64,000 nt of DNA from Halomicrobium zhouii (lineage in GTDB: Archaea > Halobacteriota > Halobacteria > Halobacteriales > Haloarculaceae): contig NZ_FOZK01000001.1 in assembly GCF_900114435.1 (NCBI RefSeq), positions 1,302,001-1,366,000 on the forward strand, read 5' to 3'. Position numbers and translations under genes: made by a program. The notes beneath the pieces are model-generated. The model saw nothing but the letters and a program-made list of their open reading frames with translations. It had not been told where the DNA came from and searched no databases. Shown here one piece after another: positions 25,078 through 31,624 of the stretch. Position 1 is the stretch's first letter. Each line of letters starts with the position of its first letter.

Positions 25078-25350
25078 TCAGTCGAGTACGTCTGGCGGTT
25101 CCTCGTCGCCGGTCGTGTTGTCCGCAGGGTCGATACCGAGTTCCCGGAGTTCCTCGCCGGTCGGTTCACGGCCGATTTCGCCCTTCCGCAGAGCGACCGC
25201 TTCGTCGAGATTTTCCAGGGCTTCGGTCCGCGTCTCTCCCTAGGTCGTTACCTCCGTCTCGACGTCTCGCGCCACCCACCAGTCGTCCTCCTTGGTGAGG
25301 CGAATCTCCTGCTCCACGCCGTCTTCACCCGAGCGCGTGGAACTCGCCAT
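25078..25350 (-). pseudogene. hicB: HicB-type antitoxin interrupted by an in-frame TAG
   Basis: Read from ATG at 25348-25350, the frame gives MASSTRSGEDGVEQEIRLTK, then DDWWVARDVETEVTT, then TAG (25240-25242), and continues in the same frame GETRTEALENLDEAVALRKG to TGA at 25078. The stop falls where HicB proteins normally have Ser-Gln-Gly, so a single C-to-T change (CAG to TAG) explains it. The rest of the frame is unbroken and well conserved in pattern, so the mutation is recent, a sequencing error, or bypassed. There is no good ATG or GTG downstream for reinitiation that would keep the partial RNase-H-like fold. Confidence 0.75.
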
Positions 25351-25539
25351 AGTCGTTCTAGTGCGAACTGGCTGATAAGGATTCGGACGAATGCGCCGCT
25401 GGCTCAGGTGACAGCGTCGTGACTGTAAGTCGAGGGTTGGTTCGTGAATTCGAGGACCGAACAGTGAAAGGGGCCGACGTACGGTGTCGGTAGTCTCCAT
25501 CCACCTTTCACCCAGAAATCAGCACGGTAAGGAGACGAT

Positions 25540-25782
25540 CTACCCACCGCTCTCGTCCAGATTGTCGAGTATTTCGACTAGACTCTCTTTGAGCTGTGTT
25601 TCCTCCCCGGAAAACTCACTCTCCCAATCTGAATACAGATCTATTTCGGTGTGCTCGTAGAACCCCTCAGTGCGCCGGTCGATCTCCCGGATCATCTCGT
25701 TGATCTCTTGATCGTCGTAAACGTCGATCCCGTGGACGATAACGTCTGTATCTGGTCGGTCTCCTGGCTTTCCATTCGGCAT
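25540..25782 (-). CDS. Small acidic protein, 80 residues
   Basis: Function unknown. ATG at 25780-25782 gives MPNGKPGDRPDTDVIVHGID, with a conserved-looking core VYDDQEINEMIREIDRRTEG and a C-terminal acidic amphipathic helix (EETQLKESLVEILDNLDES). The frame is open further upstream but that part is antisense shadow of the HerA-like gene. It is transcribed in the same direction as the HerA-like gene, 83 bases after its stop. Composition is less GC-rich than the neighbours, as is the hic region, consistent with accessory DNA. Confidence 0.6.
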   Translation of the reverse strand: MPNGKPGDRPDTDVIVHGIDVYDDQEINEMIREIDRRTEGFYEHTEIDLYSDWESEFSGEETQLKESLVEILDNLDESGG

Positions 25783-25865
25783 TAGATGACCGTGGGACCG
25801 GGTGGGGAGTAAGTACCGCGGGTTTCGTTTCGCGTCTAGTGGAGTCTTCAGAGAACGATTGATCC

Positions 25866-27734
25866 CTAGTCCCGTCCGTGTCTCGTCAGACAGTACGGCA
25901 GTCCCTGAATCTCCACGGGTTCGGAGTTGTCGGGCGAGTAGACGACCATCTGGCCTTTCTCCATGTAGGGAACCTTCGACTCCAGATTCGTCGGGATGTT
26001 GACGGCGGAGATGGCGTCCTCGTCGCCGAGGTTGAGGACGACCGTCGAGTTGATCTGTTTGAACACCGGGTCGGCGATGTCCTGGGGGTCCTGGGTGATG
26101 AGGAAGAGCCCGAGCCGTTCTTTCCGACCCTGTTTCGCGGCCTCGGTGAACTTCCCGATGACCTGGCGGGCCTGGACGTTGTCGGCGCCGGTGAGGAAGT
26201 TGTGGGCCTCGTCCATCCCGACGACGAGGGGGGTGTCCTTGATGCGCTGGAAGTTGGGGTTGTTCGAGAGCTTCTCGTCGACGAGCATCGAGGCGAGTGC
26301 GAGGACGACCGTCGTCTTGCTCCGGGAGTTGTTGACGTGGTACGTCGGGACGCAACTCAGCTGGCCGGGGCGGACGAACTGGTCGACCAGGTCGGTGATT
26401 GGCCGGGCGTCCTGGTCGAAGATGCCGTCGAAGCCGTACGCGCGGCGTTTGATGGCGTCGAAGGTGGCCTCGTGGACCCGTCCCTGCTCGTCGAGTTCCT
26501 CCTTCAGCACGGGGTCGTCGAGGAACGTCCGGAACTGGTCGTAGGTCCCGCCGCGACCGTACTCGCGGCGGAAGCGGTCGAGCAGGAACTGGAGCGCGTT
26601 GTACTGGTTGTCGTTGAGCTGGCTGCCCGCGATGAGCCAGGGGTTGTCGTACACCATCGTGAAGGGGATGGTGAACTCGACCTGCTCGGCGCGGTGGTGG
26701 CTCGCCGAGTAGTCGGCGCCCTCGACTTTCGGGACGAACGCCGTCGTCTGCTCGTGGCCGCCGTAGGCGATGCCCTCACGCTCGCAGCGGCGGGCGAACT
26801 CCTGAGACAGGTCGCCGTCGTCGTGCATCTGGGAGTACTCGTCCTGCGGGTCGAACATGACGACGCAGGGTGCGGCCTCGCGGTTCTCGCCCTCGACGGG
26901 GTAGGTCCGCTCGTCGGCGAGGTACTGCCGGAGGACGTTCTTCGAGGCGTGGGTCTTCCCCGACCCCGTTCCGCCGGCGACGAGGGTGTGCCGGAAGACC
27001 AGCGGGTCGCCCTCCGAATAGTCGTCTTTCAGCCGGTAGTCGATGGTCGGCGGTTCGGCCGCCGTTCGTACTTTCTCCCCGCCGACGGAGAGGTGGCCCA
27101 GAAAGACCCCGTCCTCGGGAATCTTCAGCCCGGTCTTGATCTCGTTTTTGTCCGTGGCCTGGCGGACGACCGTCTCGGGCTTGGGCACCCGGTCGGTCAT
27201 CCGGCGCTTGAGCCCGTCCTCGTCCTGGTACAGGACGGCGACGGGTTCCAGCTCCGCCATGAACTTGAAGTCCTGTTCGTCGATACCGCCCGAACGCATC
27301 GCCCGGCGGGCGTGGATCTCGGTGGCGTCGTCGGCCCGGAACTCCTGGGCGTACTCCAGCCCGGTGATCCGGCAGAACAGGCGCTCGCCGTCCGGATAGG
27401 GCGCAAGCAGGTACTTGCCGATGCGGACGTCAGAGCGGTTGCCGACGGTGACGTAGGCCCGCAGGCAGGTCTCCATCTCGTCCTCGCTGATGGTCAGCCC
27501 CTCCGAGGCCGAGAGGACGCCCAGGCCGTGGTCCTGCCCCGTCGCTTCGACGGCGAACTCCTCGAAGTCGTCCGCCTGGGTATCGTCGTCGCTCGTCGGC
27601 CCGTCCGTCGCGTCCGCCGCGGACCGCTGGCTCGCGGGTCCTTCGTCCCCGCTCGCCCCTTCCGAGGGCTCACTCCGTTCGCCCTCGCGACCGTCGTCGC
27701 CCTCGAATTCCGTGAAATCCCCGAGATCGGACAT
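25866..27734 (-). CDS. HerA-like hexameric DNA-translocating ATPase
   Basis: A 622-residue ATPase of the HerA/FtsK superfamily (DUF87). An acidic disordered N-terminus (about 1-70) is followed by a HAS-barrel-like domain (GLTISEDEMETCLRAYVTVG to RITGLEYAQEF) and the ATPase core with Walker A LVAGGTGSGKTHASKNVL, Walker B region PLVVGMDEAHNFLTG and sensor LFLITQDPQDIADPVF. With NurA it resects DNA ends during double-strand break repair. nurA lies about 4 kb away on the same strand (31625-32872) with unrelated genes in between. ATG at 27732-27734 (MSDLGDFTEFEG) is chosen. Whether this is the main HerA or a paralogue cannot be decided here. Confidence 0.9.
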   Translation of the reverse strand: MSDLGDFTEFEGDDGREGERSEPSEGASGDEGPASQRSAADATDGPTSDDDTQADDFEEFAVEATGQDHGLGVLSASEGLTISEDEMETCLRAYVTVGNRSDVRIGKYLLAPYPDGERLFCRITGLEYAQEFRADDATEIHARRAMRSGGIDEQDFKFMAELEPVAVLYQDEDGLKRRMTDRVPKPETVVRQATDKNEIKTGLKIPEDGVFLGHLSVGGEKVRTAAEPPTIDYRLKDDYSEGDPLVFRHTLVAGGTGSGKTHASKNVLRQYLADERTYPVEGENREAAPCVVMFDPQDEYSQMHDDGDLSQEFARRCEREGIAYGGHEQTTAFVPKVEGADYSASHHRAEQVEFTIPFTMVYDNPWLIAGSQLNDNQYNALQFLLDRFRREYGRGGTYDQFRTFLDDPVLKEELDEQGRVHEATFDAIKRRAYGFDGIFDQDARPITDLVDQFVRPGQLSCVPTYHVNNSRSKTTVVLALASMLVDEKLSNNPNFQRIKDTPLVVGMDEAHNFLTGADNVQARQVIGKFTEAAKQGRKERLGLFLITQDPQDIADPVFKQINSTVVLNLGDEDAISAVNIPTNLESKVPYMEKGQMVVYSPDNSEPVEIQGLPYCLTRHGRD

Positions 27735-27813
27735 AGGACTGTGCACACGCTCCCCGGACAAACCGGTTTCCCCCGACGACACGCTTACCCTCGTGGCACC
27801 GTATTCCACGAGT

Positions 27814-28608
27814 ATGGATCCCCTGCGCGTGATGACGTTCAACGTCCGGCTCGACACGGCCGCGGACGGGGACGACGCCTGGGCCAACCGACGCGGTCTG
27901 GTCGCCGACACGATCCGGTACCACGCGCCCGACGTGATCGGCCTCCAGGAGCCCTTCGCCCACCAGCTCGACTATCTGGACGAGGCGCTACCCGGCTACG
28001 AGTGGGTCGGCGAGTCACGGCTCGCCACCGACGGCGAGGGTGAACACGCACCCGTCGGGTTCCACACCGACCGATTCGGGCTCGACGAGACGGCGACGTT
28101 CTGGCTCTCGGAGACGCCCGAGGAACCCGGCAGCCGCGGCTGGGACGGCAACCATCCGCGCGTCGCGAGCTGGACGCGACTCGACGACGCGACGGCGGAC
28201 CGGCCGCTCGTCCACGTGAACACGCACCTCGACAACAGGGGCGAGGTGGCGAGACGCGAGGGCGCTGCGCTCGTCGCGGACCGCGTGCAGGAACTCGCCG
28301 ACGGAACGACGCCGGTCGTGACGGGCGACCTGAACTGCCTCGCCGGCGAGCCCGCACACGCGCGACTCGACGGACTGGACCTGGGCGACGGCCGCCGGCT
28401 GGAACCCGCCGCCGAGACCGCGGCGTTCCGCCACGGTCCCGAAACCACGCGGACCGATTTCCACGAACTCGACCCCGGGCGCAAGATCGACCACGTCTTC
28501 GTCCCGTCGGACTGCTCGGTCACCGGGTACGCCGCGCTCACCGACCGCGACGACGTCCGCTATCCGTCGGATCACCTCCCCGTCGTCGCCGACGTCGTCC
28601 GTTCCTGA
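27814..28608 (+). CDS. Endonuclease/exonuclease/phosphatase-fold hydrolase
   Basis: A 264-residue metal-dependent phosphohydrolase. Signature residues: VMTFNVRLD (Asn ligand), DVIGLQE (catalytic Glu), VHVNTHLDN (His), VVTGDLNCLAG (Asp/Asn pair), RKIDHVFVPS and SDHLPVVADV (final Asp-His). The family includes sphingomyelinases, inositol phosphatases and DNA exonucleases; relatives with this short form and TFNVR start are usually annotated as EEP hydrolases of unknown substrate. There is no signal peptide. It is divergent from the HerA-like gene with about 80 bases between starts. Confidence 0.9.
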   Translation: MDPLRVMTFNVRLDTAADGDDAWANRRGLVADTIRYHAPDVIGLQEPFAHQLDYLDEALPGYEWVGESRLATDGEGEHAPVGFHTDRFGLDETATFWLSETPEEPGSRGWDGNHPRVASWTRLDDATADRPLVHVNTHLDNRGEVARREGAALVADRVQELADGTTPVVTGDLNCLAGEPAHARLDGLDLGDGRRLEPAAETAAFRHGPETTRTDFHELDPGRKIDHVFVPSDCSVTGYAALTDRDDVRYPSDHLPVVADVVRS

Positions 28609-28719
28609 CCCGTCCGGCCGGGCGTCAGTCGACGCATCTGGCCGGACGTCCGTCGCCGACCCGTCCGGCAAAAAGCTACCGGGGCAACGCTTGTTACGCC
28701 TGGTACCATAGCACAAACG

Positions 28720-29067
28720 ATGCTACAGATCAGTGGGAGTGCCGGTGGAACGACGCTGACGGGGACGCTCTACGAGGACGGCGAGCGCGCGCCCTCGTTC
28801 CGGGGTGCACCGGAGGAGAACGCCGCGTTCGTCTGGGTCTGCGACGAGTTCTACGCGGTGGCGTCCGGGGGGACGGTCCAGCGGTTCGGCGACGAGGAAG
28901 TCCGCGTCGCCTTCGAATCGCCGATGCCCCGCGGGTTCGACGACCGGGAGCAGGCCGTCGCCGCGGCGAAGGAACACGTCCGGACGCAGTTCGCCCGGGT
29001 CGGCGTGCCAGCGGCGGACGTCGACGTCACCGTCGAGCGGGTCGAAGCGGCCGGCGGGACGGTCTGA
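28720..29067 (+). CDS. Conserved-looking protein of unknown function, 115 residues
   Basis: A soluble protein starting MLQISGSAGGTTLTGTLYED. The first 75 residues look like an antiparallel beta structure (AAFVWVCDEFYAVASGGTVQ, EEVRVAFES), the rest a helix (DREQAVAAAKEHVRTQFARV) followed by a final strand (VDVTVERVEA). No motif points to catalysis. It is upstream of the ATP-grasp gene on the same strand but 61 bases apart, and the ATP-grasp gene has its own TATA-like box, so membership in that cluster is uncertain. AAAAAG at 28671-28676 is too far for a leaderless start. Confidence 0.7.
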   Translation: MLQISGSAGGTTLTGTLYEDGERAPSFRGAPEENAAFVWVCDEFYAVASGGTVQRFGDEEVRVAFESPMPRGFDDREQAVAAAKEHVRTQFARVGVPAADVDVTVERVEAAGGTV

Positions 29068-29093
29068 GGCGCGAAACCGGTCCGCCGAAAGTT

Positions 29094-29103
29094 CTTTTTA
29101 TTT
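29094..29103 (+). promoter_or_regulatory. TATA-like box of the ATP-grasp operon
   Basis: A T-rich element, CTTTTTATTT, is centred about 30 bases before the ATG at 29129. It is the only A/T-rich run in this GC-rich stretch and resembles the element before the candidate precursor gene at 31213-31219, suggesting two separate but similar promoters. Confidence 0.55.
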
Positions 29104-29128
29104 CACGTGTGACGTGTCGGATCGATAG

Positions 29129-30097
29129 ATGGTGGTCGCGATTCTCGGGACGCGAGACGACCCACAGGTCCAGTCGGTCGGGGCGGCTCTCGACGACCGG
29201 GGCGTCGAGTGGGAACTGTGGAATTCGGGGGACTGGCCAGGAGACCACCCGGTCTCGCTGTCGGTCGCCGCCGGACCCGCCGACGCCGGCTCCGGTTCAG
29301 AATCCGCGACCGGTACATCGGGAACCTGGGCCGTCGTCGGTGAGATGGTCGACCCCGACAGGGTCACCGCAGTCTACCTCCGCCGCATCGGCCTCGACCC
29401 CCGCGGCCCGGCGTTCGAGGACGACCTGGCCGAGCGCCCGTACTCGCTGGTCAACCAGGTCCGCGAGTACCGGGGCCTGGTCACGTCGGTGCTCACCCAT
29501 CTCGAATCGCGTGGCGTCCCGGTTGTCAACCCCGTCGCGGCCCAGTCGGTCCACGGACTCAAACCGTACCAGCTCGCCGCGTTCGAGGACGCCGAAATCC
29601 CCGTCCCCGACACGCTCGCGACGAACGACCCCGACGCCGCGAGGGCGTTCGTCGAGCGGGTCGGCGACGCCGTCTACAAGCCCGTCGGCGGCGGCGGTCA
29701 CGCACGGTCGATAACGCCGGCGGACCTCGACTCGGACCATCTCGACCGCCTCGCCAACGCGCCCGTCCAGTTCCAGGAACGCGTCGCGGGCGAGAACTAC
29801 CGCCTGTTCGTCGTCGGCGGCGACGTCGTCGCGACGGGCCACATCCGGAGCGAGGAACTCGACTACCGCCTCGGCGAGCACGAGGTGGACGCGGCGATCG
29901 TCCCATCGACCGTCGAAGACGCGGCGGTCCGCGCCGCCGACGTCCTCGACTTGCACTTCGCGGGCGTCGACGTCATCGCGGACGGTGAGGGGGAGTTCGC
30001 CGTCCTCGAAGCGAACCCCTCGCCGATGTTCGCGGCCTTCGACGAGCGGGCGGGCACCGACGTCGCCGGCCACCTGGCCGCCTTCCTCGACCGATGA
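29129..30097 (+). CDS. RimK/MvdD-like ATP-grasp ligase (candidate graspetide synthetase)
   Basis: A 322-residue ATP-grasp enzyme. Its N-terminal pre-ATP-grasp part, MVVAILGTRDDPQVQSVGAA, followed by RGVEWELWNSGDWP, matches the start of MvdC/MvdD-type peptide maturases rather than of glutathione- or RimK-type ligases, as does DRVTAVYLRRIGLDP. Next come VNPVAAQSVHGLKPYQLAAF and EIPVPDTLATNDPDAARAF, the ATP-binding Lys in DAVYKPVGGGG, and the metal-binding LEANPSPMF near the C-terminus. Enzymes of this type form omega-ester or omega-amide links between Thr/Ser/Lys and Glu/Asp side chains of a ribosomal precursor. Its stop overlaps the next start by four bases (ATGA), so it is co-translated with the M50 protein. 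A role in amino-acid ligation to another protein or cofactor is the main alternative. Confidence 0.85.
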   Translation: MVVAILGTRDDPQVQSVGAALDDRGVEWELWNSGDWPGDHPVSLSVAAGPADAGSGSESATGTSGTWAVVGEMVDPDRVTAVYLRRIGLDPRGPAFEDDLAERPYSLVNQVREYRGLVTSVLTHLESRGVPVVNPVAAQSVHGLKPYQLAAFEDAEIPVPDTLATNDPDAARAFVERVGDAVYKPVGGGGHARSITPADLDSDHLDRLANAPVQFQERVAGENYRLFVVGGDVVATGHIRSEELDYRLGEHEVDAAIVPSTVEDAAVRAADVLDLHFAGVDVIADGEGEFAVLEANPSPMFAAFDERAGTDVAGHLAAFLDR

Positions 30098-31002
30098 GCG
30101 ACGACACGAGCGAGTCGTTCGGGTTCACGTGGGGCGAGACGGAGGGACTGGTGTGGCTCCGCGACGACGAGGGCAACTACAAGCGCGTCGACCGCGAGTT
30201 GCTGGTCGACCTCAGGGCTGTCGCCGCGGGCGAGCGACGGGTCACGGACCTCTCCGAGAAGAAACGCGCCGCCGTCGACCACCTCCGCGAGGCCGACTTT
30301 CTCCACCCCGGTGGCTCCGTCACCCGGCACGAGACGCCGCCCGGTGTCACGCTCTGGCCGCGGATCCTCGCGTTCGGCGTCGCGTTCGCCCTGCTCACCG
30401 CCTACGTCGGCTACCGGCTCCTGTTCACCGGCATGCCTGTCGGCACCGGGACGGCGCCGAACCTCGGCGGGGGCGTCGTCGGTGACCTGCTCCTCGCCGT
30501 CCCGGTGTTCGTCGCACTCGCGCTCGTCCACGAGGCGGGCCACTACTTCGCCGCCCGCCCGTACTTCCGCCCGTCGCTGGACCTGACCCTCCTCAACGGC
30601 GTCTTCCCCGCGTTCGTCACGCGGACCAACGACGCCTGGCGGTGCCCGCGGAGCGTCCGCGTCTGGATCAACCTCGCCGGGCCGTTCCTGGACTGTCTGC
30701 AGTGTCTCGTCCTCGCGGCGCTCTCACTGTTCGTCTTCCCCGCGTCGTACCTCCTCGCCGTCCTCCCGGTGTTCGAGTACGTCCGCCTCCTCTTCTCGCT
30801 GAACCCTTTCGTCCACGGCGACGGCTACTGGATGCTGGTCGACTGGTTCGGCGCGACGAACCTCCACACCAGGGGCGTCCGCGACCTGAAGAACCTCGAA
30901 CCGAGCGTCGGCGCCCTGTACGCGACGCTCTCGACGGCCGTCACGCTGTTCGGTCTCGCGATGATGGGATACGTCGCCGCGACCCTGGTCGGCCTCGTGT
31001 GA
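30094..31002 (+). CDS. M50-type membrane metalloprotease with RRE-like N-terminal domain
   Basis: A 302-residue protein in two parts. Residues of about 18-75 (GLVWLRDDEGNYKRVDRELL to HLREADFLHP) have the strand-strand-three-helix pattern of PqqD/RRE domains, which bind leader peptides of RiPPs. The rest is a site-2-type (M50) protease with five or six membrane helices: zinc motif HEAGH at 146-150 and third ligand in NPFVHGDGYWMLVDWFG (about 237-253), a version shared with M50 proteins found in peptide-maturation clusters, then NLHTRGVRDLKNLEP. I infer leader removal or export of a modified peptide. Start overlaps the ATP-grasp stop by four bases. The RRE assignment is by pattern only and is the less certain half. 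Confidence 0.82.
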   Translation: MSDDTSESFGFTWGETEGLVWLRDDEGNYKRVDRELLVDLRAVAAGERRVTDLSEKKRAAVDHLREADFLHPGGSVTRHETPPGVTLWPRILAFGVAFALLTAYVGYRLLFTGMPVGTGTAPNLGGGVVGDLLLAVPVFVALALVHEAGHYFAARPYFRPSLDLTLLNGVFPAFVTRTNDAWRCPRSVRVWINLAGPFLDCLQCLVLAALSLFVFPASYLLAVLPVFEYVRLLFSLNPFVHGDGYWMLVDWFGATNLHTRGVRDLKNLEPSVGALYATLSTAVTLFGLAMMGYVAATLVGLV

Positions 31003-31041
31003 GCGACCGGTGGGAGTCGCGACGGTTCGGGAATCGATACC

Positions 31042-31185
31042 TCAACAACCCGTCTCGTAACACGCCATCGTGATCGGGCCGCCGCCGCCCTCCTCGCCCA
31101 CGGCGAGTGTGGTCGGCGTCGCGATGGACGCGTTCGTCCGCTCTTCCAGGTCTTCGACGAAGTGGACTGGTTCGTCTGAACTCAT
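31042..31185 (-). CDS. 47-residue candidate RiPP precursor peptide
   Basis: ATG at 31183-31185, TGA at 31042-31044. The product begins MSSDEPVHFVEDLEERTNAS, a polar leader-like region with a Phe-Val-x-x-Leu core, continues IATPTTLAV, and ends GEEGGGGPITMACYETGC. Thr residues followed by an acidic Glu-Glu pair, then Gly-rich spacer and a short tail with Thr, Glu and two Cys, suit ester or thioester crosslinking by an ATP-grasp ligase. The gene is convergent with the M50 gene (39 bases between stops) and has a well-placed TATA box. It was not obvious among longer frames because it is short. Alternatives: a small metal-binding protein, or a chance frame; the promoter and codon use argue against chance. 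Confidence 0.65.
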   Translation of the reverse strand: MSSDEPVHFVEDLEERTNASIATPTTLAVGEEGGGGPITMACYETGC

Positions 31186-31212
31186 GTCCACCAGATATGT
31201 TCCAGCGAGAGA

Positions 31213-31219
31213 ATAAAAA
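31213..31219 (-). promoter_or_regulatory. TATA box of the 47-residue peptide gene
   Basis: On the minus strand the element reads TTTTTAT and lies 28-34 bases before the ATG at 31185, the standard distance for a leaderless haloarchaeal transcript. The surrounding 31205-31245 is unusually A/T-rich (two further A/T runs at 31229-31244). This supports the short gene as real and independently transcribed. Confidence 0.6.
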
Positions 31220-31249
31220 TGTTGCTCCTATTTCACTAAATATTAGGCC

Positions 31250-31624
31250 CTCTTCCCGGGACGACTGTTCGTCCGGGCCCCTCTCGCTGCTCGCGAATCG
31301 CTCCCCGTTCGCAATTGAGATGGTCCCTCCCTGCGGTCGCGCTTCAGTCTGCTCACGGGTCGCTCCGCTCCCGCCCGTCTTCGAGCCGGCCCCTCGCAAC
31401 GCTCGGGCCCGGCCTACCTCACGGGTCGCTCCGTTCGCCGTTCGCGATATAGCTGGGCCGCTCCCTACGGTCGCGCCCCAGCCTGCTCACGGGTCGCTCC
31501 GCTCCCCGTTCGCAATTGAGATGGTTCCTCACTCCGTTCGGAACCATCCTACTCCTCGCGTGTCGTTCACTCCGTTCACTCCCGCTCGTCTGCAAGGTGG
31601 TCTCTCACTCCGTTCGAGACCACC
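31250..31624. repeat. Array of modular hairpin repeats abutting nurA stop
   Basis: No gene fits. The tract consists of about four to five related units of roughly 90 bases with blocks such as CTCACGGGTCGCTCCGCTC and CGTTCGCAATTGAGATGG. Two perfect hairpins share one 11-base loop (TCACTCCGTTC on the plus strand) but have different 9-bp stems: GGTGGTCTC/GAGACCACC at 31596-31624 and GATGGTTCC/GGAACCATC at 31520-31548. Less perfect ones lie near 31383-31412 (GCCGGCCC arm) and 31449-31480 (GCTGGGCCGC arm). On the minus strand the first hairpin starts at the base right after the nurA TAG. It may terminate or stabilise the nurA transcript, and the array also faces the promoter of the small peptide gene. 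Confidence 0.7.

Noticed and set aside
25464-25511. GTGAAAGG / CCTTTCAC inverted repeat upstream of hicB as an operator
   Set aside because: Arms are 32 bases apart and over 110 bases from the start; too weak to support a call.
26000-28043. Frame antisense to the HerA-like ATPase running into the EEP hydrolase gene
   Set aside because: No motif, and it shares its bases with two well-supported genes.
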